Assembly (NCBI GenBank): GCA_031763025.1
Contig: JASSKH010000007.1
Coordinates: 6,835,930-6,899,929 of the forward strand
Reading direction: 5' to 3'
Origin: Macrocystis pyrifera
Taxonomy: Eukaryota > Sar > Phaeophyceae > Laminariales > Laminariaceae
Length of the DNA stretch: 64,000 nt
The translations under genes and the position numbers were made by a program. The notes under the pieces were generated by a model, which worked only from the letters and a program-made list of their open reading frames with translations, was not told the DNA's origin and ran no database searches. Shown here in pieces: positions 55,558 to 64,000 of this stretch; the stretch's first letter is position 1, and the number at the start of each line of letters is the position of its first letter.

Positions 55558-56798
55558 CTATTTCTCCTTCGTCGTCGTCTCGTACACCGACGTATATTCC
55601 GCACACTCGTATTCCACCGTCTGGTACTCCGCAGGCTGATAACCCCCGGACGCGAAAATCTTCTCACCCCCATCTTTTCCCTTATCCCCCGCCTCCGCCT
55701 CCTTCGCCTTCGACTTGTCGCCGCCGCTTCCGCTTTCGAAGGCAAACGCCTTTTCCCCATAGAGACCCTGCTGCGTAGGTGGCTCGAGGCGGTTTCCCGG
55801 GTGAGGCCGCATGTCGAGACCTTGGGCATCGGAGCGCTTAGCGTTAAAGCGGGCGACCTCGAACTCTCTAGCCTCTGCCGCCACTCGAATTCGCGCGTGT
55901 TGTTCGGCGAAGCTGGGGTGAAATTTGTTGTACAATGGGGTAGGGGAGGGTGGGGGGGGTGGTACATGTCGGGTGTATACATAGTGTGAACTGGCATGTG
56001 AGGGGGGGGGGGGGGGGAGTACTGCTATTAATAGCGAAAAGAGGGAATATTTTATTTACTGCTGGCGAACGCGGCAAACTCGTATTGCCACAGACGGGGC
56101 TTTTGCTTGGCAGTGGCACGTATAACGCTCGTATCAACATTTACGTGCGGCTAATGTCGGAGGCAAGGTACCGCACCTCAGACCGACAAAAAACCCACCA
56201 AAAGTGCCAGATGTCAACGTAAAAGCAAAACAAACATTTTTTTTTCTTGTACCGAGCCGCAAGACACCCCCACCCACCAGCAACCGCTACAAGCAGGAAC
56301 CCATTCAACGTCCAACAATTTCAATACGAAAACCAGCGACCACACGTCGTCGCACCGACAAAACCTCGCACCGACCCCCACCTTCCCCCCCCCCCCCCCA
56401 CTGCTTCCCCCAACTTACCGAGCGCCGAACGAGTCGTTATCCTTCCTAGCGCTTTCGCGGGCACATGCTCTGGCTTCATCCAGGTTCCCGTCAACTCCCA
56501 GAGTTATGTCGCCGCGACTTTTACCGATGCGCGAGTCCACCGGGCGAGCGCCACCTGCCGCGTGCGGCCCCTCTTCCCTCTCCACGGGAACACCAACGTA
56601 CGTGTCAGGAACGCCTACATACGCGTGCGGTCGTCTCCATGTCGCCCCGCTGGTAGCGTGAAACGGTACCGCCGTCGCCCCGGCGGCGTCATTATCGTAT
56701 GGGCTGAGCGTTGCGGAGGCGGTGGGGATATCGCCGACAGCAGCGCCTGACGGGGTTTCCATGGACCCGAGAGGCGTGACTCCGACAGGGGTCCGCGT
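55558..56798 (-). CDS. unrecognised two-exon gene (3' part)
   Basis: I do not recognise the product. The downstream exon is 55558-55912: an acceptor CAG, then FAEQHARIRVAAEAREFEVA, GLDMRPHPGNRLEPPTQQG, a Lys/Glu/Gly-rich linker, a Tyr/Glu-rich tail ending VYETTTKEK and a TAG. The upstream exon ends at 56419 with DNDSFGA and CG followed by a GTAAGT donor. The intron is 55913-56418 (506 bases, GT-AG). Joining CG and C makes Arg and keeps the frame, and the predicted helix DEARACARESARKD runs on into FAEQHARIRVAAEA. The upstream exon also holds TPLGSMETPSGAAVGDIP and TYVGVPVEREEG. Its 5' limit is uncertain; a CAG acceptor after a C-rich tract near 56799 is the best candidate. No signal or membrane segment is seen. 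The consistent splice phase is the main support. Confidence 0.55.
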
Positions 56799-56889
56799 CT
56801 GCTTGGATGAAGGGGAGGGGGTTGGCGGTGTGAGGTGGCGTTTGGTGACCGTGTTTTGATTTGATAACCACGCCGGGGGAGGGGGAGGG

Positions 56890-57720
56890 GGGGGGGGGGG
56901 GGGCGGGCGGGAAGGAGGGCGGAGGAAACGCACCGGATGGCGAGGAGGAGGATGAGGTAAACAAAGAAACGAGAGAGGCTAGTGATTCCCCGTACCGGAG
57001 CAAGCAAAAGCCTATAGGGTAGCTGGTGCTCAATCAGGGCACGCTATCAACATGCTTTTGCCTCCTGAGCACCTGTCGGGCGTTGGCTGGCCCTTAGAGT
57101 TAATACGACAGCGAGACAGCACCACCGTGGGTCGCGATCGAGAGTGCTCGTACATACGCAAGTGTATCAAGATGGAAGGAATTCCCTCAGAAAGGAGCGG
57201 CGCATCGATTTTTCAAGCGTTTTATAAAAAAAATAAAATACGCGCGGTATATAGGTCTTCTTTGCTGGCCTAGTCAACAGCTTCATGTTCATGTGAAATT
57301 TATGTATCGGAAGAAGTACAACAATACCAGCAAACCACACCACAGGTACTGAGTAGTATCGCCGATAGCAGTTGTTATAGTGTGTGTGTTCTTCACTAGT
57401 TCTGCTGTAATATTATAGTACTATTAATAATAGTTCTCTTTTGTTTTGGATTGCGGCAAATGGCACCGCACATCGCACATATACAGAAAAACGGTACGCA
57501 GTATCAGTATCATTGTTCTACGTATTCTACTGGTATTACTAATAATAGTCTAACAATACTATCAATACTGCTGTAGACAAACATCAACTTGACCCAAAAC
57601 AAGGAGGGCAACCAACAACGTCCACACGGCACACGCACTGCACCCTCAAGGTACGCGGGAAGGCAGTTCCAATCCTCACGCGGTACTGTAAGCCGCTTTC
57701 GATCGTCTTCACCCTTGCTA
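56890..57720. other. possible 5' region of the two-exon gene, otherwise unassigned
   Basis: A G20 tract at 56882-56902 (C tract on the gene strand) may be part of an intron pyrimidine tract. Beyond it no family is recognised. Confidence 0.4.
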
Positions 57721-57825
57721 TTACGGGGGGCCATAGTAAATAGGACCTACGGTACACACAAAAATCTATACATTTACCTATTTTTACTAACAACTTTCGG
57801 TCTTACTTGCTATGATCCCCCGTAA
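57721..57825 (-). mobile_element. TA-MITE 36
   Basis: AGTAAATAGG left, CTTACTTGCTATGATCC right; last copy in the window, the next 6 kb has none. Confidence 0.88.
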
Positions 57826-57849
57826 TAGTACTGCACTCACTGTACACAA

Positions 57850-57925
57850 ACTAAATCAGTACTCCAATCCAATAATTCCGAGTGCTTTGTCCCTCACGTC
57901 GGGAGTACAGTCCCGAAGGGGTTAC
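57850..57925. mobile_element. piggyBac-like MITE P13, right half
   Basis: AATTCCGAGTGCTTTGTCCC and GGAGTACAGTCCCGAAGGGG; the left arm is not clear. Confidence 0.5.
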
Positions 57926-58019
57926 CGAGCACAGCAATCAATGAATACTACTTCTATATTAATAGTACAAAAAGTAAAAACCTACGCATCAAAACAAACG
58001 CGGAAAAAAAAAGGCTGCC

Positions 58020-58088
58020 CGCCGTTTTTGCCGGCACCGTTTTTTTTTGCCGGCACCGTTTTTGCCGGCACCGTTTTTGCCGGCAAGG
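58020..58088. repeat. 15-bp TTTTTGCCGGCACCG tandem repeat
   Basis: Four units of TTTTTGCCGGCACCG (first unit with longer T), each with the GCCGGC dyad. Confidence 0.88.
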
Positions 58089-58089
58089 G

Positions 58090-61000
58090 CGAAAAAAAAA
58101 ACACCTTGAAAAAAATCATGCTGCTGTTACGATATATCCCTGGTATGAGGGAACATATCATATTAATATTAATAGCTATCAGAACCAAAATATAGTATGA
58201 AAAATATGGGAATATGTGTTTTTTTTTTTTTGGATGCACTGTGGGTTCTGATTATACCATCGACCCCTGGAGTACAGAGGTGTGCGCGCGCCTTGCCAAA
58301 CGACATGGTGCGGAACGAGACGGCAGCGGGTGAGAGTTGGGGGGGGTGAGTAGGTGATTGAGTGGGTGGGTGGGTGGGGCGAGCGATATTTGAAAGTGTC
58401 ACGTCACGAGCAAGCAGACGTTGGACTGCTGTTCTTGCAACGCTTAGTCGTTGTGTGTTATCGGGATCGGTAACCCCCCCACCCCCTCCAGCCCTTTTCC
58501 GCTGAAGGCGCCAGAGGTCTTGCCTACACAATATGGAGGGCGTACGGTGCACTATACACCTGCTTGAAAGGCAGTGCGTCTTGGAGCTGCCGCGAAGCGC
58601 GGCTATGGCGAAGCAGTGACGTCGACACACCCGACGCCAAGGAACGATGCGGAGGACAGTCTCTTTTTCAAGTGCGCCTGTGCCGTCATCGTTTTTTATT
58701 AATCGTGTTTTTGTCTGTGCGTGATGAAACTACTTGGTGCAATACATATGGGGAGGCAAACAGCTTGCGTGACACAATGGATGGCTCAACTGGGTTCTTT
58801 CTTTGCATCACAGTAGTAGTCACAGCGCCTGCCAAAGTTGACTCTCCAGGCAAGGCCCAACACGCACGGCGGTACAAAAGACTGGTACCCTCTAAAAAAC
58901 ACCCGCCCGTGCTGAGTGTTTACGGTCGGTATCATCGTCGCCCTCGTCTGCAAGGTGCAATACGTGAAACCATCGCAGCAACGCGGTTAGCGACAACGTG
59001 ACATTATTAAGAGGTACGTAGGCTAGACTCTACGCACAGGAGCACAGATCAAGAGCACTCGCAATATGCGACTATATACTGCAGAACCGGAATATCGCTC
59101 ATCATCCAGAACACTTCTCGTGCTGATGTAATACGTGCTTTGTCCTCGGTTCGCTCGTGAATGGGTGTGTGTACGGAGGACTTCAAGACCGCGTGCGTGC
59201 GTGCGTGCGTGCTTGCCTGCTTGCTTACGTGCGTCGTCTCTCACCCGTTGAACCCTTCTTTCCATCCAACGGCACCCAGCACTTCCCGAGGGCCAGCGTT
59301 CTCCACCAACGAACCAGTGTTCTCCACCAACGAATCTCTTGCTTTGCAATCAACGGCACACCCATCTCTCGCTTTCCGTTCAACGGCACACCCAGCACCC
59401 AGCAGGTCAGCAGGCCCAGGGTCCGCGCCTTTGACCGCTGAATGAACCGCTCTTTTCTACCCCAACGACACGCAGCACAACCAGGGGCGGTCCGTGACTC
59501 GTACGTACCGCTTGTACGTAACTGTAGTTGTCTTCACCCCCGCGAAATACTTCCGATATCGATTCATATTGCAGGTATATCTCCACCCCCGACAATGTTT
59601 CGATGTAAATACGCCACTCTGGCCGGAAATGTAAGGATCGTTTGTACATGAATATCAATACCCAATGGTACTTATATTTCCGTCCAGAAAGGTGCATACC
59701 TGGTATTTGACCCTTCGCGTGTAGAACTCTCTGATCCTCTGACCTTCCGTCCGATCCTTCGTGTCTCTGGTTCGATTCGCTAAATTTTGTTTCTTTTGTC
59801 CCGCGGATCTACGAGGAGGGGGGGGGGGCTCGAGACGTCTCAAGACACCACTACGTCATGACACCGACCCCACCACTTCAATCCAGCAGACCTCGCTATG
59901 TTGTTCGAGAGGATGGTTGAAACACAGAGAGGGGGTACGTACATCTAACAATGGTTGATTGGGTCTGATTGGCTTAGGAAGTGGTGTATCCGCCACCTTC
60001 CCCCACCCACTCACACCCACCCACGTTCATACGTGCTGCGCGAGATATCCAAGAAAAAAACAAGTAAGTGTGTAGCAAGTGACCTGGTATCTTTTGGCAC
60101 CCCACCCTGCTGGTGACATCATTCATAACGAGTGCCCCTAGCACTGAGCACTGATGATGTATCATGTGTATGGTAGCGTAAGGCACCTGCCTTTATCTGG
60201 TACTGTTGGTAACGACCACGTCTATTGTAGTTGAGTTAGCGAGGCAGACTTGATACTTGTCCTGATTGCAGGCGCGGGAATTGAGCTTCACTCGTGACAA
60301 GGAGGGGACAGGGGCGTTGCCTAAGGCTATCCTGGTCGACGGAAATTCTGGCGCGGCACGGGTGTGGAGCAAAATAGGGTGTCGGTTTCGTGCGAGTATC
60401 GGTGTCGCCGCGGGAAGGGACGCCGTTTTTCCAACAGAAAAATGGCGCCGCTGAGCTTACGAAGAACGAAAAAGTGACACATACTTCAGTACGTATGTTT
60501 ACCTGAAACGTGGTGCGTACCCGGTACGTCGTATGTGCAGCGCTGGTGCATGTTATATGTACCTGTACGTTTGCTTGTATGCAGCGGTACTCGCAGTGCT
60601 CGTTGAAAAGCTTGTTTGAAGCAGCGGATCAACGAGTTATGTATGGTGGAGGTCTACGAGTGTACTTCTGTACGAGTACTTATCATGAGGAGGAGCAGTT
60701 GTAAAAAAAGAGGTCTAAACTCGGCTCAGTTTTTGGGTTTGGAGGTCGATTGCCTTCGAACGGTCGAACGGTCGAACGACCGTAAAATACGAAAAACGCT
60801 TCGATATTTGCACCTCTGGTTACATTTCGAGCAGCAGCAGTTGTGGTGCACACACTGAAAACACAAAAACAGATGTAAAATATGTATCATACATGTCAGA
60901 CACCGCTACTGCTACAAATCAGCAGCGTGGTACTATTGGTATGGTGGCACATACATATTGTTAACCAGGTATAGTATACGAACCTGGCAACTTTTTTGTG

Positions 61001-61180
61001 CTGCGCGGTTAACTCGACGAGATACCATTTTTCTTCACCTCGAGGAGGCCGAGGAGGCGTTTGTACTGGGATTAATGGTATGTATACAATGCCATATGAT
61101 GCCATGTAGCATCATAATGCAAGGGACGGGGTATCACATACTCTCACTCGTACTTCCGTGGTATCTCTCCTGATCCAAGC
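58090..61180. other. no gene recognised, low repeat density
   Basis: Some medium-length frames (plus 58564-59001, plus 60266-60454) have no signature. GGGTGGGTGGGTGGG at 58360 and CGTGCGTGCGTGCGTGC at 59200 are simple repeats. TCCACCAACGAA is duplicated near 59305-59330. Confidence 0.45.
59440..59500 (+). repeat. repeat G copy 5, diverged
   Basis: AACCGCTCTTTTCTACCCCA, GCAGCACAACCAGGGGCGGT. Confidence 0.45.
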
Positions 61181-61433
61181 TACCTGCAGTACCACGTTAC
61201 GAGTGCTACTGCTCGTGATACAGATACCGCACGGCGATTGCGAACGCATGTACGCGTAGCGACGAAAGGTATGCCGAGGCACAAACATGTCGAGGCGGTG
61301 CACTCGCCGAAATCGTTCCGAATAGCGGCCGGAAAAAGGCCGAAAAATGCAGCGCAGCTTGCGGCAAGTGTGGCCAGCGCGCGATTCACGTGTATGCCGT
61401 AAACTTTGTCGAAGAACTCTCCCGAGCTGTGGT
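61180..61433 (-). CDS. possible internal exon, unknown protein
   Basis: On the minus strand an acceptor-like pyrimidine tract and CAG near 61434 precede an open frame containing SGEFFDKVYGIHVNRALATL, AASCAAFFGLFPAAI and a Cys-rich segment CTASTCLCLGIPFVA. Base composition is more GC-rich than the surroundings. A second minus frame with a true ATG at 61860 (MSAVGVSKESANADSF) lies about 400 bases upstream and could be a first exon. No family is recognised and splicing is not proven. Confidence 0.2.
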
Positions 61434-62872
61434 CTGAGGCTGTGCGTTAAAAGCCTTGTACCCACCCGTGACGAGTGAAACACGTGGGTTGAACTTCTTG
61501 ATAAAGAACAAATTAAAGTACTGCTAATACGTCACCAAAAGTCAAATATGGCAGAACTACGACGAAGTTCGACGGAATACCATGAATCTACAACAAAATG
61601 CCATTGTTGGGCAAAAACCATAATATGACAAAAAAGTACAAAAACACAAGAACGATCTTGTAACAAAAAACAGGTTCTAGAACAGAACCGCCTGCCACGA
61701 ACGCACCCTTCGTACGACGAATAAAATGTTGTGTTGGAAGTTTGCTGCTGCTGCTGCTGCTGTCAGCACGACGAGTACTCGTGAGTCTACACCGGCACAA
61801 CGATTGCTTCAAAAACGAGTCAGCGTTCGCCGACTCTTTCGATACTCCCACCGCCGACATAATAGCAGCAGTGTATGTATAAGCAGCAGATAGAAATCGG
61901 TGCGAACATCAGAGCGTGTATTCGTAGCTCTACGAGTAGCAGTGGGCTAAACTCGTACCAGGTACTCGTATCAGATACCTGATCTGGCGCTGCGTAGTGA
62001 CTGCTGTGCCGTGAATCCACTGTAATACACCACCTTGCCCCGATATATAGGGACCACGTTTATACTAATATTAAATAAATCAGTTATTATATTCAGGGAC
62101 ACAGCAGTGGTACCAGGCATTCCTTGTGTACTCGAAGTAGAATACCGCATTATAATCAAGATCAAAACGAGGAGGGTTGACTGAATGTTCAGCAAAAAGT
62201 CTGACTGCGGCACCACTACGTACAGGCGGTATAGGTCAGCTATCACCATGCCGTGCGCAATGGAGGCAGGCGGCAATAAATCAGACCAGTAGCAGGCCCT
62301 TGATCACTCCAGGCTAGGTGCACGAGGACAAGTCTCGGTCACCATGATCAGTCAGTCAGTCTATGGAAAGAGAGCATGTTGCAGCCGGGCTGCCAGGTCG
62401 CTCTCCAGAGTACCGAGTACCAGAGGGGCCCTTTCTCTCTCTCAAATGCAGAGCATTCCAATCATCCCTTACCTCCAGCGGCACGGCCTCCACCTCCAGT
62501 GAAACCTCTTCCTTGCGAAGTGCGTACATTATTATTTTGCGGGGTTGCAGCAGCACCGTGCGCTGAATATATTGGGTATAGCGTTTCGACGCGAGGAGGC
62601 GCAAGAGCCGCAGTCGGCAAGAAAATATACCCGATGGGCCGCCGGAGTTCATTTTGGGAAACACAAAGGAGGCGTTTTCTCACAGAAAGTTCTCTTTTTT
62701 ATTTTTATTTTTTTGTTTTTCTTAAAGTCACTGGGAATTATTCTTATTTTCGGTTCTTCGCGTTTCATCTATCGTAGAACTCGAGATTGGTTTCTCTCTC
62801 GCCCTCTCCGCTCACACACACACACTGCTTTCTTCGCGAGACAGGTCAACGAACGAAAGTAAAGCACCAGGT

Positions 62873-63227
62873 ATGCCAGCACAGGTTGCACAAGCAGACC
62901 ACCTTCTCGACGGCCAGGGGTCGTCGCCACTACAGCAGCAGAAGGAGCAGCAGGAGCAGTTCCAGAAGCATCACCAGCAGCAGCAGGAGCAGGAGGAGCA
63001 GCACCAGGAGAAGGAGGAGGAGGAGGAAGAGGAGGAGCAGGAGGAGGAGGAGGATGCGGTGCTTGCAGCAGCAGCATCAGATCAGGAGGATCAGGATGAT
63101 GATCCGCAGCAGCATCAGCTAGAAGGCAACGGCACGCAGCAGGATGGCGAAAGCATGACATCAACAGCAGCGCCGGTAGAGGAGACGGATGCTCACGGCA
63201 ACGACAGCAAGCAAAACTTTGGCCAAG
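62873..63227 (+). CDS. Gln/Glu-rich protein, first exon
   Basis: ATG at 62873 opens MPAQVAQADHLLDGQGSSPL, followed by a Gln/His-rich stretch, an almost pure Glu run, DAVLAAAASDQEDQDDD, then a hydrophilic segment to KQNFGQ. The exon would end at 63227, where GTAGGA looks like a donor; reading through adds RKRSHAIITERQ to a stop at 63268. The bases are CAG/GAG-rich, so the tract is also a trinucleotide repeat able to expand. Such tracts are common in transcription and chromatin regulators, but no folded domain is seen here. The next exon may lie near 63450-63600 but is not supported. The open frame and donor favour a gene; low complexity weakens the case. Confidence 0.4.
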
Positions 63228-63268
63228 GTAGGAAACGCTCACATGCCATTATAACAGAAAGGCAGTAG

Positions 63269-64000
63269 TAAACTGCTGCTGCTGAAGTGCACAACGTACT
63301 GCTGTAGTCAGTGCCTGCCTGCGGTGGTGGTGACCTCGATCCTTGGAAGGCAAGGCAAGGTTTCTTTCTTCAGCACACTGCTTGCTCAGTCCGTTTTTCA
63401 CAGCACCAGTTTACCGCTTGCTTGCTTCTACAAGCTACCAGTAGCACATCCTCCTCGCCTGGCCCTTCGCCCGCGGGCCAAAGGGCGTGCCTCCTGTCTG
63501 CCTCCTGGTCTGCCTTCTGCCGGTCGCGTCGAGCAAGCGAGTGGATGATCCTGTCTCGTTGGAAATTGGGAATTGCGGATCGGTTTTTCGTTGGAAATTG
63601 AGTATAATAATATTAATAGTACTGGTGTGATGACGTACATACGTGTCGTGCTCGTATATCCAAAATAAAAAAAATACCAGTATAAAACGGGTCGTAAATA
63701 ACGGTCGTGTCTACAAACAAGAACCTCCCCAAGAGCGACAGCAGGTCGGCTGCGCCCGGCCCAAGCACCACCGCACTCTTGCCACGGCACGTTGCTGGAG
63801 ATAACGGCGAGAGCACTATCACCTGCTGCTTGCTGCTGTTTCTCGCCGAGAAGGGGCGATGATGTAAAGGAGGATCCGATCCGAGAAGAGAAGTCAGATC
63901 ATTTCGTTTTTTTCCTTCACGATATATTGGCTTCCGTTTTTTCAAGTTTCGCAGCGCGTATTGCATACTCTTATACCTGGTATTTGCGTGCTACATGGCG
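63269..64000. other. downstream of Gln/Glu-rich exon, no gene proven
   Basis: 63450-63600 has a GC-rich plus frame that could be a second exon; no acceptor stands out. The last bases carry TACCTGGTA. Confidence 0.35.

Noticed and set aside
55342-55989. 215-codon plus-strand open frame
   Set aside because: It is antisense to the better supported minus-strand exon and continues into GCTCCGCTT repeats.
61588-61860. Short minus-strand protein starting MSAVGVSKES
   Set aside because: True ATG but rapidly becomes Ser repeat and hydrophobic tail with no signature; mentioned only as a possible first exon.

Overview
This window looks like repeat-rich, gene-poor nuclear DNA of a eukaryote, probably a photosynthetic stramenopile (ochrophyte alga). 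The main clue is a minus-strand gene near 26 kb. Its N-terminus combines a hydrophobic signal sequence with an AF-VAP junction, the ASAFAP-type plastid-targeting motif of these algae. Spliced genes, SINEs and LINEs, very long G/C homopolymers and many microsatellites rule out a prokaryote. The species cannot be named from sequence alone.

Genes are few. (1) 25698-26497, minus: an MTP18/MTFP1-family membrane protein, apparently behind a plastid-type presequence. (2) 39655-42408, plus: a Cys-pair protein with an OTU-protease-like C-terminus, split by a CTG-rich repetitive intron. (3) 55558-56798, minus: an unrecognised two-exon gene with a consistent GT-AG intron. (4) 62873-63227, plus: a Gln/Glu-rich first exon. 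An Ala-rich block near 48.6 kb and a possible exon near 61.3 kb are weaker. Frames in genes 1 and 2 shift at homopolymer runs, which fits either long-read indel errors or early decay.

Most of the rest is mobile DNA, which I grouped by comparing copies within the window. There are 36 copies of a ~105 bp MITE flanked by TA (Tc1/mariner type); two pre-insertion sites are visible in other repeats. About 13 copies of a ~90 bp piggyBac-like MITE (TTAA flanks) and one PIF/Harbinger-like MITE (TTA flanks) are present. There are two tRNA-headed SINE families (A with poly-A, B) and a third short family (C) that ends in a C-tract. C shares its 3' end with a 5'-truncated LINE at 31.1-32.7 kb. Families D, E, E', F, G and H are unclassified dispersed repeats; E may be LTR-like. 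Minisatellites and local tandem duplications fill much of the remainder.

Layout: 0-5.6 kb SINE-C, MITEs and GA/GATC/CT simple repeats; 5.6-8.5 kb a SINE-B/SINE-A nest; 9-10.6 kb a tandem duplication and a 40-bp-class array; 10.6-13.4 kb little recognisable; 13.4-14.9 kb a composite piggyBac-like/GATC array and a MITE pair; 15-20.4 kb mostly featureless; 20.4-21.0 kb a palindromic satellite; 21-25 kb MITEs and repeat D; 25.5-26.5 kb the MTP18-like gene; 27-30.8 kb MITEs and the Harbinger-like element; 31-33.3 kb the LINE; 33.7-38.7 kb MITEs, SINEs and repeat E; 39.6-42.4 kb the OTU-like gene; 42.6-50 kb SINE-B, MITEs and repeats E/E'; 50-55 kb repeat G and SINE-C; 55.5-56.8 kb the two-exon gene; 57-64 kb low-repeat DNA ending in the Gln/Glu-rich exon.

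The most unusual signal is a set of small insertions of the form TA-X-TA (X mostly 2-5 bases, e.g. CTG, CGG, TCA, CG, TG, CGAG, CCAGG/CCTGG). They sit at TA sites inside individual copies of otherwise alignable repeats. They look like excision scars of TA-targeting transposons, and the motif TACCWGGTA is strikingly frequent across the window.
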